Shown here piece after piece: positions 26,360-34,327 of a stretch of DNA of 64,000 nt. This DNA is from Streptomyces sp. SUK 48 (GTDB taxonomy: Bacteria > Actinomycetota > Actinomycetes > Streptomycetales > Streptomycetaceae), in contig NZ_CP045740.1 in NCBI RefSeq assembly GCF_009650765.1, positions 4,130,001 to 4,194,000 of the forward strand, read 5' to 3'. The notes below the pieces were generated by a model. The model worked only from the letters and a program-made list of their open reading frames with translations, was not told the origin of the DNA and made no database searches. The translations under genes were made by a program, and so were the position numbers. Positions within the stretch are counted from its first letter, which is position 1. The number at the start of each line of letters is the position of its first letter.

Positions 26360-26527
26360 TCACCCACCCCAGGAGCTGTCACCACACGTTCCGCTCATCC
26401 CGGGCGGCAGCGCATGGCAGGACGCCTGGACCTGCGTGCCGCGCTCCGGGGTGCCGTGGTGCGAGGAGGTCATTCCGAGGGCGAAGACGGCCAACAGGCC
26501 GGTCACAGCAATGAGGAAGCGCCTCAT
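26360..26527 (-). CDS. Small secreted peptide precursor, candidate signal for adjacent LuxR regulator
   Basis: 55 codons, ATG at 26527 with GGAG eight bases upstream. The first 20 residues MRRFLIAVTGLLAVFALGMT form a classic signal sequence (RR, then a hydrophobic core). The remainder is short and polar, with Cys37 and Cys48 and the C-terminal tail SGTCGDSSWGG. It is divergent from a TrmB/LuxR regulator whose start is 125 bp away. Size, export signal, aromatic-glycine tail and position suggest a processed extracellular peptide sensed by, or controlled by, the regulator; this is inference. No known bacteriocin or lanthipeptide leader is evident. Confidence 0.7.
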   Translation of the reverse strand: MRRFLIAVTGLLAVFALGMTSSHHGTPERGTQVQASCHALPPGMSGTCGDSSWGG

Positions 26528-26652
26528 GACGCGAACTCCGTTCCAAACACAAGGACGTTACGGTGATCTCAGTCTCGGAAAACTCAATGTCGTCCGCCAG
26601 GTTTCCGATGCCTCATCAAACGGCAAGGCAGCAAGGGGAGGACGGAGCGAAC

Positions 26653-27702
26653 ATGGACATAGCTCCTCATTGCCCACGATCGACCCCCGATGAACTCAAG
26701 TCGGAGTCGCTGGACTTAAGGGTCTACGCCTGGCTTGTCCGCAACCAGAGAGCGGGCGCGCACGACCCGGAGACCATCGCCCGCGAGCTGCCCGCCGACC
26801 CTGCCGACGTCCGCCTCGCCCTCTCCCGCCTCCTCCAGACCGGGCTGGTGGCCGAGGAGCCGCTGCCGGGGTCCCGGCTGACCGTCGTACCCGCCGAGGC
26901 CGCGGCGAGCCGTCGTACCGCGCCCCTGGAGGCGCAGATCCGTGAGCGCCAGGAGGCGATCGCGCACATCAGGAGCAGCGTCGATCCCTTCAGCCTGGTC
27001 TTCCAGCGGGAATCGCGCTCCTGGGGCGGCGGTTTCCAGGAGATCTCCACGGTGGCCGAGGTCCGCGACCGGCTCAACCGGCTGAGCGACGGCTGCCGTA
27101 CCGAACTGGTCTCCTGCCAGCCGGGCGGCGGCTCCCGGGTCCCGGCGGCGATGGCCGAGGCCATGGGACGCGACCGGGCGATGCTCGACCGGGGCGTCCG
27201 CATCCGCACGCTCTACCACCACACGGCGCGTTTCAACGGCCCGAGCCAGGCATACGTGGCGGAGCTCTCCGCCCGGGGCGCGGAGTACCGCACGCTGCAC
27301 GAACTGTTCGGCCGCCTGATCATCGTGGACCGGGAGACCGCGTTCATCCCCGCGCCCGGACACGACGGCCAGGGCGCGATCCTGATCAGCGAACCGCCGG
27401 TGGTGGCCTACCTGTACGACGTCTTCGAGCTGGCCTGGACCCACGCCAGGCCGTTCGTCGACGCCACCGGGCGCGCCATGGAGGCGGTCTCCCGGGAACT
27501 GCACCGCACGATCCTGCGGCTGCTCGCGGACGGCCTCAAGGACGAGGCGATCGCGCGGCGCCTCGGCATGTCGCTGCGCACGACACGCCGCCATGTCGCC
27601 GACATCCTCTCCGAGTTGAACGTGTCGAGCCGCTTCCAGGCGGGCGTCGCCGCGGTCCGTTCCGGGCTGCTGGAGGAGGTGGACGGTCACGCGAACCCGT
27701 GA
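26653..27702 (+). CDS. TrmB-like/LuxR-type regulator with TTA codon
   Basis: 349 aa from ATG at 26653 (GGGGAGGAC upstream). N-terminal winged-helix region, residues 17-70 (LDLRVYAWLVRNQRAGAHDP, DVRLALSRLLQTGLVAEEP), a central TrmB/phospholipase-D-like sensing region (SCRTELVSCQPGGGSRVP-type, RDRAMLDRGVRIRTLYHHTA, LFGRLIIVDRETAFIPA), and a C-terminal LuxR helix-turn-helix, residues 295-345 (LADGLKDEAIARRLGMSLRT, TRRHVADILSELNV). No response-receiver domain. Codon 22 (26716-26718) is TTA, so translation should depend on the bldA tRNA and be development-linked. Divergent from the peptide gene; its stop overlaps the next gene (GTGA). Confidence 0.88.
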   Translation: MDIAPHCPRSTPDELKSESLDLRVYAWLVRNQRAGAHDPETIARELPADPADVRLALSRLLQTGLVAEEPLPGSRLTVVPAEAAASRRTAPLEAQIRERQEAIAHIRSSVDPFSLVFQRESRSWGGGFQEISTVAEVRDRLNRLSDGCRTELVSCQPGGGSRVPAAMAEAMGRDRAMLDRGVRIRTLYHHTARFNGPSQAYVAELSARGAEYRTLHELFGRLIIVDRETAFIPAPGHDGQGAILISEPPVVAYLYDVFELAWTHARPFVDATGRAMEAVSRELHRTILRLLADGLKDEAIARRLGMSLRTTRRHVADILSELNVSSRFQAGVAAVRSGLLEEVDGHANP

Positions 27703-28325
27703 CTGACGGTGCGCGCGCCGATACGGCATGCTGCACGAAAGTGTCTCCGCTCCCGCCCACGGGCGAGGAGCGCGGGACGGCCGCGAGTCACGACGACGAT
27801 GGTGAAGCCTGCATGCTCTGGGGAAGTGCGTACGACGGCACGGACGTTCCAGGGTCCCGGGAGGCGTACGTGGAGGAGGTCGTGCTCTTCCTCCGCGCCT
27901 GCACGGACCGTTCGCCCGCCCTGCTGTGGCCCGAGCACGAACCCACCGTGTACGACACGATGGACCGGGCCTCCCCGGCGGCCGACCGCCGGCTGTCCGC
28001 GTACCTCGCGCGCAGCCTGACGTCCGCTCTGGGCGTGCCCGTGCACGAAACCTCCGGCACGTCGCTCGACGGCCCCGCGCCGACCCGCACCCTGGTGGTG
28101 CAGACCGCGGGCCGCACCCACTGGTCCGTCACCACGGCACAGGAGCCCGAACGGCCCCTGGTCCTGCCGCTGCTGACCAGCGAGGTCCTCTATCTGCCGC
28201 GCGGCGCCCGGACGACGGTCACCGCGGCCGCCGGCAGCCGGCTCATCGCCCTCTCCCTGGCCGCCCCGGCCCACGGGCGGCGGCCGGACCGCGAACCGTT
28301 CCGCACGGCCCAACGCCCCCATTGA
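27699..28325 (+). CDS. Degenerate cupin/JmjC-like protein
   Basis: 208 aa if started at the GTG overlapping the regulator stop; an ATG at 27813 (GGTGAAG upstream) gives 170 aa and matches where recognisable structure begins (MLWGSAYDGTDVPGSREAYV). The C-terminal half reads TLVVQTAGRTHWSVTTAQEP then LTSEVLYLPRGARTTVTAAA, which follows the pattern of JmjC/cupin proteins (Q..GRKHW..., GDVLYLPRGxxH) but without the metal-binding histidines. Likely a ligand-binding or scaffold protein rather than an oxygenase. Translational coupling ties it to the TTA-containing regulator. Confidence 0.6.
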   Translation: MTDGARADTACCTKVSPLPPTGEERGTAASHDDDGEACMLWGSAYDGTDVPGSREAYVEEVVLFLRACTDRSPALLWPEHEPTVYDTMDRASPAADRRLSAYLARSLTSALGVPVHETSGTSLDGPAPTRTLVVQTAGRTHWSVTTAQEPERPLVLPLLTSEVLYLPRGARTTVTAAAGSRLIALSLAAPAHGRRPDREPFRTAQRPH

Positions 28326-28337
28326 TCCCGGATCCGT

Positions 28338-28586
28338 TCAGCCACGGTCCGCCGGGGTGTGCACGTCGAACACCCCGCACCTGACCGCGGCGACGACGAG
28401 CTGCGAACGGCTCACCGCGCCCGTCTTGCTGCGCAGCCGGCGCACATAGGTGTCCACCGTGTGCCGGCTGATGCCGAGCCGGCGGGCGATGGACGGGTAG
28501 GTCTCCCCGTCGCACAGGGAGGCGAGCACCTCCCGCTCGCGGGGGGAGAAATCCGGTGACGGCATCGTGCCGGCGGGCGAAGACAT
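28338..28586 (-). CDS. Single-domain LuxR-type DNA-binding protein
   Basis: 82 aa from ATG at 28586, preceded by GAGAGG. After a short N terminus (MSSPAGTMPS) almost the whole protein is one LuxR/GerE helix-turn-helix: SPREREVLASLCDGETYPSI, ARRLGISRHTVDTYVRRLRS, KTGAVSRSQLVVAAVRCGVF. No sensor domain is present, so its activity must be set by expression or by dimerising with a larger regulator such as the neighbouring TrmB-LuxR protein. It is convergent with the cupin-like gene, 12 bp apart. Confidence 0.85.
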   Translation of the reverse strand: MSSPAGTMPSPDFSPREREVLASLCDGETYPSIARRLGISRHTVDTYVRRLRSKTGAVSRSQLVVAAVRCGVFDVHTPADRG

Positions 28587-28824
28587 GGGGTTCCTCTCAT
28601 TCGTCGAACGCACGGGAAGCGCGCTGGGAACGCTCTTCCAGCATGCGAACCCCCGCCCCGCCCCACCACCTCCCGCCCCCCTCAGCAAAGTGCGCGACAC
28701 CAAGGGGAGGTATCAGGAACGACGGGAGCCGACGGCCGCGACCATCGGCTGAGAGCTTGCTCACACGGCCGCGCCCGGGCGACTCCCCGTCGGCCGGGCC
28801 TCGTTCGCCACGCCCGGCGGGGGC

Positions 28825-28907
28825 GGGTGTCACCACGTAAGAAGACGGGTGTCACCACGTAAGTACACGAGAGACACGAGGAACACGGGGATCACGAGGA
28901 ACACGAA
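28825..28907. repeat. Direct repeats left of tRNA-Leu terminator
   Basis: GGGTGTCACCACGTAAG occurs exactly twice with a 22-bp period (28825-28841, 28847-28863). It is followed by a run of imperfect ACACGAG/AACACG units (28864-28905). The region 28587-28912 otherwise shows no credible gene. Confidence 0.7.
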
Positions 28908-28950
28908 AAAGAGGAATGGGCGGCATCGCCATCGCGATGCCGCCCATTCC
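28906..28950 (-). terminator. Terminator of tRNA-Leu
   Basis: Perfect 17-bp stem GGAATGGGCGGCATCGC / GCGATGCCGCCCATTCC (28913-28929, 28934-28950) with a 4-base loop. Read on the minus strand it is followed by TCTTTTTCG, a T tract, so it is a canonical intrinsic terminator six bases after the tRNA 3' end. Confidence 0.92.
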
Positions 28951-28955
28951 CTCTG

Positions 28956-29039
28956 TGCGCGAGGGGGGAGTTGAACCCCCACGCCCTTTCGGGCACTGGA
29001 ACCTGAATCCAGCGCGTCTGCCTATTCCGCCACCCGCGC
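28956..29039 (-). tRNA. tRNA-Leu(CAG)
   Basis: 84-nt class II tRNA. Acceptor GCGCGGG pairs with CUCGCGC (one G-U). The anticodon stem CTGGA/TCCAG encloses loop TTCAGGT with anticodon CAG, decoding CUG, the main Leu codon in this genome. A long variable arm with the GCCC-GAAA-GGGC hairpin and a T-arm GGGGGTTCAACTCCCCC follow. The 3' CCA is not encoded. Confidence 0.96.
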
Positions 29040-29719
29040 ATTGGGTGTGTCTTCCGGCTTCTGCCCTTTCGGGCTGGCCCCTTCCGACATGCAGAACATT
29101 AGCACGTCGTACGGGGTGGGTTCACATCCCTTCCCCAGGGCCCCTGACCAGCCCGCGCGCGGCCGGCCCCCGGCACCGGCCGGGTCCGGCCCGCCCCTGT
29201 CGCGGAGCACCGCCGGAAGATGACCACGGGAGGACCGCGGCGGAAGACCGCCGTCGACCGGGCGCCGTCCGCACGCCCCGCCCACGCACCGCGCGCACGC
29301 CCCTCCGCGCTCCGGTCGGCGCCCCGGCCGCCCCCGTCGCCGTACTCACCTCCCACCCCCGCCTCACCCCTCCCGCACCGTGACCGTCCCCACACCCGTG
29401 ACCATCCGCACAGCGCCCGGCCGTTTCACCGCGTATCAAGGAGTCCCGGTTCACGTATCAACCTCGTACCGGTCCCGGCCATCTCCCCAGGAGAGGGGCG
29501 GGGGCGGGGCCCGGTGCGGGACACTGGTCTTCGCCCGGCTCTACGATCCATGCCGGGGAGGAGTTCCAAGCGGAGCCGCTGGGGGAACCGGCTGTTTACC
29601 CGGGGCGTGGATACGATCAGTAAGCAGTACCGGCGGTACCGGGCAAGGCAACGCACAGAGCACCACACGCACCACACAGAGCAGGGCAAGGAACCGACAA
29701 GGGACGGAGGAGGTGCCCC
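29040..29719. other. 680-bp region between tRNA-Leu and fhaA
   Basis: No convincing gene. It must carry the tRNA promoter (minus strand) and the fhaA operon promoter. A second copy of the tRNA variable-arm hairpin GCCCTTTCGGGC is at 29063-29074. Codon bias of the open frames here is not gene-like. GGAGGTGCCCC before fhaA is its ribosome site. Confidence 0.5.
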
Positions 29720-30601
29720 ATGGGAGTCCTGAAGAAGTTCGAGCAGCGTCTCGAAGGTCTGGTGAACGGCACCTTCGCCAAGGTCTTCAAGTCCGAGGTC
29801 CAGCCCGTGGAGATCGCCGGCGCGCTCCAGCGGGAGTGCGACAACAACGCGACCATCTGGAACCGTGACCGCACCGTCGTACCCAACGACTTCATCGTGG
29901 AGCTCAGCGCGCCCGACTACGAGCGCCTCAGCCCCTACTCCGGGCAGCTCGGCGACGAGCTGGCCGGCATGGTGCGCGACTACGCGAAGCAGCAGCGCTA
30001 CACCTTCATGGGCCCGATCAAGGTGAACCTGGAGAAGGCCGAGGACCTGGACACCGGGCTCTACCGGGTGCGCTCGCGTACCCTCGCCTCCTCCAGCGAC
30101 CAGCAGGCCGGGCCCTCGGCGCAGGGCGCGCAGGGCCAGGGCCCCGCGGCCGCCCCGGGCCGCCCGGGACCGGGCGCACAGGACCAGGACGGGTACGGCT
30201 ATCCGCCCGCCGGCGCGCCCCCCATGCCCGCCGCCCCGCCGCCCGGCGCCCGCCCCGGCGGCTACGGCTACCCGCAGCCCGCCACCCAGCGCCCCGCGGC
30301 CGCCCCGATGAGCGGCGGACGCACCCGCTACTGGATCGAGATCAACGGCACCCGCCACCAGATCTCCCGGGCGACCCTGGTGCTGGGCCGCAGCACCGAG
30401 GCCGATGTGCGGATCGACGATCCCGGCGTCTCCCGCCGGCACTGCGAGATCCGGACCGGAACGCCCTCGACGATCCAGGATCTCGGTTCCACCAACGGCA
30501 TCGTGGTGGACGGGCAGCACACCACCCGCGCTACGCTCCGCGACGGCTCGCGGATCGTCGTGGGCAGCACCACCGTTATCTATAGGCAAGCCGAAGGGTG
30601 A
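29720..30601 (+). CDS. fhaA: FhaA: DUF3662 + FHA domain protein
   Basis: 293 aa. Residues 1-115 are the DUF3662/FhaA N-terminal domain (GVLKKFEQRLEGLVNGTFAK, FKSEVQPVEIAGALQRECDN, VVPNDFIVELSAPDYERL). A Pro/Gly/Gln-rich linker (115-200) is followed by a C-terminal FHA domain with LGRSTEADVRIDDPGVSRRH and DLGSTNGIVVDG, the phosphothreonine-binding loops. In mycobacteria FhaA binds phosphorylated MviN and PknB-dependent partners and regulates wall synthesis. First gene of the fhaA-fhaB-pstP-rodA-pbpA-pknB set. Confidence 0.93.
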   Translation: MGVLKKFEQRLEGLVNGTFAKVFKSEVQPVEIAGALQRECDNNATIWNRDRTVVPNDFIVELSAPDYERLSPYSGQLGDELAGMVRDYAKQQRYTFMGPIKVNLEKAEDLDTGLYRVRSRTLASSSDQQAGPSAQGAQGQGPAAAPGRPGPGAQDQDGYGYPPAGAPPMPAAPPPGARPGGYGYPQPATQRPAAAPMSGGRTRYWIEINGTRHQISRATLVLGRSTEADVRIDDPGVSRRHCEIRTGTPSTIQDLGSTNGIVVDGQHTTRATLRDGSRIVVGSTTVIYRQAEG

Positions 30602-30611
30602 AGCGGGGGCA

Positions 30612-31154
30612 ATGTCAGAGCTGACCCTCACGGTCATGCGGCTGGGTTTCCTGGCCGTACTGTGGCTGTTCGTGATCGTGGCCGTGCAGGTCATCCGCAG
30701 CGACCTGTTCGGTACGCGCGTCACTCAGCGCGGATCGCGTAGGGAGGCCGCGCGGGCCCAGCCCCCGAGCGGCCGCCAGGCCGCCCGCCAGCAGGCCCAG
30801 GCCGCGCCCCCGCAGCAGCGCGGCCAGCAGGGCGGTGGCGGCGGCCGGCGCGGGCGCAACGCCCCCAGCAAGCTGGTCGTGACCGAAGGCACCCTCACCG
30901 GCACCACCGTCGCGCTCCAGGGCCAGACCATCACGCTGGGCCGGGCGCACGACTCCACGATCGTGCTGGACGACGACTACGCCTCCAGCCGCCATGCCAG
31001 GATCTACCCCGACCGCGACGGCCAGTGGATCGTCGAGGACCTGGGGTCGACCAACGGCACCTACCTGGACCGGTCCCGGCTGACGACCCCCACGCCGATC
31101 TCGCTGGGCGCGCCGATCCGCATCGGCAAGACCGTCATCGAGCTGCGGAAGTAG
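30612..31154 (+). CDS. fhaB: FhaB/FipA-type membrane FHA protein
   Basis: 180 aa. One N-terminal TM (LTVMRLGFLAVLWLFVIVAV), a basic Gln/Arg/Gly linker (residues 38-85) and a C-terminal FHA domain (ITLGRAHDSTIVLDDDYASS, RHARIYP, DLGSTNGTYLDRS). Mycobacterial FhaB (FipA) links FtsZ and FtsQ or PapB in division under PknB control. It starts 10 bp after the fhaA stop. Confidence 0.93.
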   Translation: MSELTLTVMRLGFLAVLWLFVIVAVQVIRSDLFGTRVTQRGSRREAARAQPPSGRQAARQQAQAAPPQQRGQQGGGGGRRGRNAPSKLVVTEGTLTGTTVALQGQTITLGRAHDSTIVLDDDYASSRHARIYPDRDGQWIVEDLGSTNGTYLDRSRLTTPTPISLGAPIRIGKTVIELRK

Positions 31155-31246
31155 TGCTACATCATGAGTGAGCGCGAGCGGAGCGAGCACGCGGCGGCGG
31201 ACCGTCTTCCGGTCCCCGGCGCGCTCCCGACCGGAGGGTGGGCAGT

Positions 31247-32860
31247 GTGGCTCGACACGACCGGCTGCATTCGGAGCCGACGGGCGAGGTGCGCATGAGT
31301 CTGTCACTGCGCTTTGCCGCCGGTTCGCACAAGGGCATGATCCGCGAGGGCAACGAGGACTCCGGTTACGCCGGCCCCCGCCTGCTCGCGATCGCCGACG
31401 GCATGGGCGGCCAGGCGGCCGGCGAGGTCGCCTCCTCCGAGGTGATCTCCACCCTGGTCACGCTCGACGACGACGTGCCCGGCTCCGACATCCTCACCTC
31501 CCTCGGCGTGGCCGTGCAGCGCGCCAACGACCAGCTGCGCTCCATGGTCGAGGAGGACCCCCAGCTCGAGGGCATGGGCACCACGCTGACCGCGCTGCTG
31601 TGGACCGGGCAGCGGCTCGGCATGGTGCACGTCGGCGACTCCCGCGCCTATCTGCTGCGCGACGGTCTGCTCACCCAGATCACCCAGGACCACACCTGGG
31701 TGCAGCGCCTCGTGGACGAGGGCCGGATCACCGAGGAGGAGGCCACCACCCATCCGCAGCGCTCGCTGCTGATGCGTGCCCTCGGCAGCGGTGACCACGT
31801 CGAGCCCGACCTGTCCATCCGCGAGGTGCGCGCCGGCGACCGGTACCTGATCTGCTCCGACGGCCTGTCCGGCGTCGTCTCCCACCAGACGATGGAGGAG
31901 ACCCTCGCCAGCTACCAGGGCCCGCAGGAGACCGTGCAGGAGCTGATCCAGCTCGCGCTGCGCGGCGGCGGCCCGGACAACATCACCGTCATCGTGGCCG
32001 ACGTCCTCGACCTGGACACCGGCGACACGCTCGCGGGCCAGCTGTCCGACCAGCCGGTCGTGGTCGGCGCGGTCGCCGAGAACCAGAGCCATCTGCACGA
32101 CAACGGGATCATGCAGACCCCGGCCGGCCGCGCCTCCCACCTGGGCCGCCAGGGCCACGGCGGCGGCGAGTTCGGCCCGCCCGGCTCCGGCGACAGCACC
32201 GGCTACGTCCCCACGGGCAGCTTCGACGACTACGCCGAGGGCGACTTCACCAAACGCAAGGGCCGCAGATGGCTGAAGGCGTCGCTGTACAGCGCCCTCG
32301 CCCTCGCGGTCATCGGCGGCGGCCTGTACGGCGGTTACCGCTGGACGCAGACGCAGTACTACGTCGGCGCCAGCGAGGAGCACGTCGCGCTGTACCGCGG
32401 GATCAGCCAGGACCTGGCCTGGGTGTCGCTGTCGAAGATGCAGCAGGACCACCCGGAGATCGAACTCAAGTACCTGCCGTCGTACCAGCAGAAGCAGGTC
32501 AAGGCCACGATCGCCGAGGGCGGCCTCGAGGACGCCCGGTCGAAGATCCAGGAACTGGCCGTACAGGCGTCCGCCTGCAAGAAGGAGACGGAGCGCCAGG
32601 ACGCCGAGCGCACCCAGCCGGGCAAGCCGCACACGGGCAAGACCAGCGGCACCAAGCCCGACGCGGGCGGCGCCACCGGCACCGTGAGCACCGCCGCCTT
32701 CACCCAGACGACCGCGACCGCGAACCCGAAGGCGTCCCCGACCACGGGCACACCGGGATCTTCGAAGTCTCCGTCCACGACCCCGTCCGCGACCCCCAGC
32801 CCCGGCCCCACCCTCTCGGAGGATGAGCAGAAGGTCGTCTCGCTGTGCGGTAAGCAGTAG
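31247..32860 (+). CDS. pstP: Membrane PP2C Ser/Thr phosphatase PstP
   Basis: 537 aa from GTG at 31247, eight bases after GGAGGG; an internal ATG at 31295 is the alternative. Residues 17-255: PP2C domain with metal-binding GNEDSGYAGPRLLAIADGMGG, GMGTTLTALLW, VHVGDSRAYLLRDG, SDGLSGVV and GGPDNITVIVAD. A linker, one TM near residue 345 (SLYSALALAVIGGGLYGGY) and a Lys/Thr/Pro-rich extracellular tail follow. It dephosphorylates PknB and its substrates and balances the kinase four genes downstream. Confidence 0.93.
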   Translation: MARHDRLHSEPTGEVRMSLSLRFAAGSHKGMIREGNEDSGYAGPRLLAIADGMGGQAAGEVASSEVISTLVTLDDDVPGSDILTSLGVAVQRANDQLRSMVEEDPQLEGMGTTLTALLWTGQRLGMVHVGDSRAYLLRDGLLTQITQDHTWVQRLVDEGRITEEEATTHPQRSLLMRALGSGDHVEPDLSIREVRAGDRYLICSDGLSGVVSHQTMEETLASYQGPQETVQELIQLALRGGGPDNITVIVADVLDLDTGDTLAGQLSDQPVVVGAVAENQSHLHDNGIMQTPAGRASHLGRQGHGGGEFGPPGSGDSTGYVPTGSFDDYAEGDFTKRKGRRWLKASLYSALALAVIGGGLYGGYRWTQTQYYVGASEEHVALYRGISQDLAWVSLSKMQQDHPEIELKYLPSYQQKQVKATIAEGGLEDARSKIQELAVQASACKKETERQDAERTQPGKPHTGKTSGTKPDAGGATGTVSTAAFTQTTATANPKASPTTGTPGSSKSPSTTPSATPSPGPTLSEDEQKVVSLCGKQ

Positions 32861-32887
32861 GCAAGCCGTGAGAGGCCCTGTCACACG

Positions 32888-34327
32888 ATGAGCAGTACGA
32901 CTAACTCGCCGACGCACCACACGTCCACCATCGGCGCGATCGGTGCGCCGAGCCGCCGCAACACCGAGCTGGCCCTGCTGGTCTTCGCGGTGCTGATCCC
33001 GGTGTTCGCCTACGCCAACGTGGGCCTGGCCATCGACAACCAGGTTCCCGCCGGGCTGCTGAGCTACGGCCTGGGACTCGGCCTGCTGGCCGGCGTGGCC
33101 CATCTCGTCGTACGGAAGTTCGCCCCGTACGCCGATCCGCTGCTGCTGCCGCTGGCCACCCTGCTGAACGGGCTCGGCCTGGTCTGCATCTGGCGCCTGG
33201 ACCAGTCCAAGGCGCTCCAGCAGATCCATGTCGCGGGCGGCAAGGCGACCAACCAGCTCATGTACACGGCGATGGGCATCGCCCTGTTCGTGGCGGTGCT
33301 GTACTTCCTCAAGGACCACCGCACGTTCCAGCGCTACACCTACATCTCCATGATGAGCGCGCTGCTCCTGCTGCTGCTCCCGCTGGTCCCGGGCCTCGGC
33401 CTGAACGTCTACGGCGCCAAGATCTGGATCTCCGTCGGCGGTTTCACCATCCAGCCCGGTGAGTTCGCCAAGATCGTGCTGGCCATCTTCTTCGCCGGCT
33501 ATCTGATGGTGAAGCGCGACGCGCTGGCCCTCGCCAGCCGCCGGGTCATGGGCCTCTACCTGCCGCGCGGCCGCGACCTCGGTCCGATCCTCGTGGTCTG
33601 GGCGATGTCCATCCTGATCCTGGTCTTCGAGACCGACCTCGGTACGTCGCTGCTGTTCTTCGGCATGTTCGTGATCATGCTGTACGTCGCCACGGAGCGG
33701 ACCAGCTGGATCGTCTTCGGTCTGCTGATGTCCGCGGTCGGCGCCGTCGGCGTGGCGAGCTTCGAGCCGCACGTGAAGATGCGTGTCCAGGCATGGCTCG
33801 ACCCGCTGAAGGAGTACAAGCTCTCCCAGCAGGGCGTCGGCGGCCACTCCGAGCAGGCCATGCAGGCCCTGTGGGCCTTCGGCTCCGGCGGCACCCTCGG
33901 CACCGGGTGGGGCCAGGGCCACTCCGAGCTGATCAAGTTCGCCGCCAACTCGGACTTCATCCTCGCCACCTTCGGCGAGGAGCTGGGCCTGGCCGGCCTC
34001 ATGGCGATCCTGCTGATGTACGGCCTGATCGCGGAACGCGGCGTGCGCACCGCCCTCGCCGCCCGCGACCCGTTCGGCAAGCTGCTGGCCATCGGCCTCT
34101 CGGGCGCCTTCGCGCTCCAGGTCTTCGTCGTGGCCGGCGGTGTGATGGGCCTCATCCCGCTGACCGGTATGACCATGCCGTTCCTCGCGTACGGCGGTTC
34201 GTCCGTGATCGCCAACTGGGCGCTCATCGGCATCCTGATCCGCATCAGCGACACCGCCCGCCGCCCGGCACCCGCCCCCGCGGCCAACCCCGACGCCGAG
34301 ATGACCCAGGTGGTCCGCCCGTCATGA
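32888..34327 (+). CDS. rodA: RodA/FtsW-family SEDS glycosyltransferase
   Basis: 479 aa with about ten to twelve TM segments. SEDS motifs: GAKIWISVGGFTIQPGEFAKIVLAIFF region (at about residues 178-203), ETDLGTSLLFFGMFVIMLYV, and GGVMGLIPLTGMTMPFLAYG near the end. Polymerises lipid II together with a class B PBP, here PbpA, whose gene overlaps by ATGA. Position between pstP and pbpA marks it as the RodA-like copy of this operon rather than divisome FtsW. Confidence 0.93.
   Translation: MSSTTNSPTHHTSTIGAIGAPSRRNTELALLVFAVLIPVFAYANVGLAIDNQVPAGLLSYGLGLGLLAGVAHLVVRKFAPYADPLLLPLATLLNGLGLVCIWRLDQSKALQQIHVAGGKATNQLMYTAMGIALFVAVLYFLKDHRTFQRYTYISMMSALLLLLLPLVPGLGLNVYGAKIWISVGGFTIQPGEFAKIVLAIFFAGYLMVKRDALALASRRVMGLYLPRGRDLGPILVVWAMSILILVFETDLGTSLLFFGMFVIMLYVATERTSWIVFGLLMSAVGAVGVASFEPHVKMRVQAWLDPLKEYKLSQQGVGGHSEQAMQALWAFGSGGTLGTGWGQGHSELIKFAANSDFILATFGEELGLAGLMAILLMYGLIAERGVRTALAARDPFGKLLAIGLSGAFALQVFVVAGGVMGLIPLTGMTMPFLAYGGSSVIANWALIGILIRISDTARRPAPAPAANPDAEMTQVVRPS

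Noticed and set aside
31163..31300. Short frame from an ATG between fhaB and pstP (MSERERSEHAAADRL...)
   Set aside because: GAGCGCGAGCGGAGCGAGC is a recurring Streptomyces non-coding phrase and the frame overlaps the pstP start.
31304..33922. Minus-strand open frame (872 codons) opposite pstP and rodA
   Set aside because: Shadow of strongly recognised genes; composition HQDADG-rich, typical of antisense frames in high-GC DNA.
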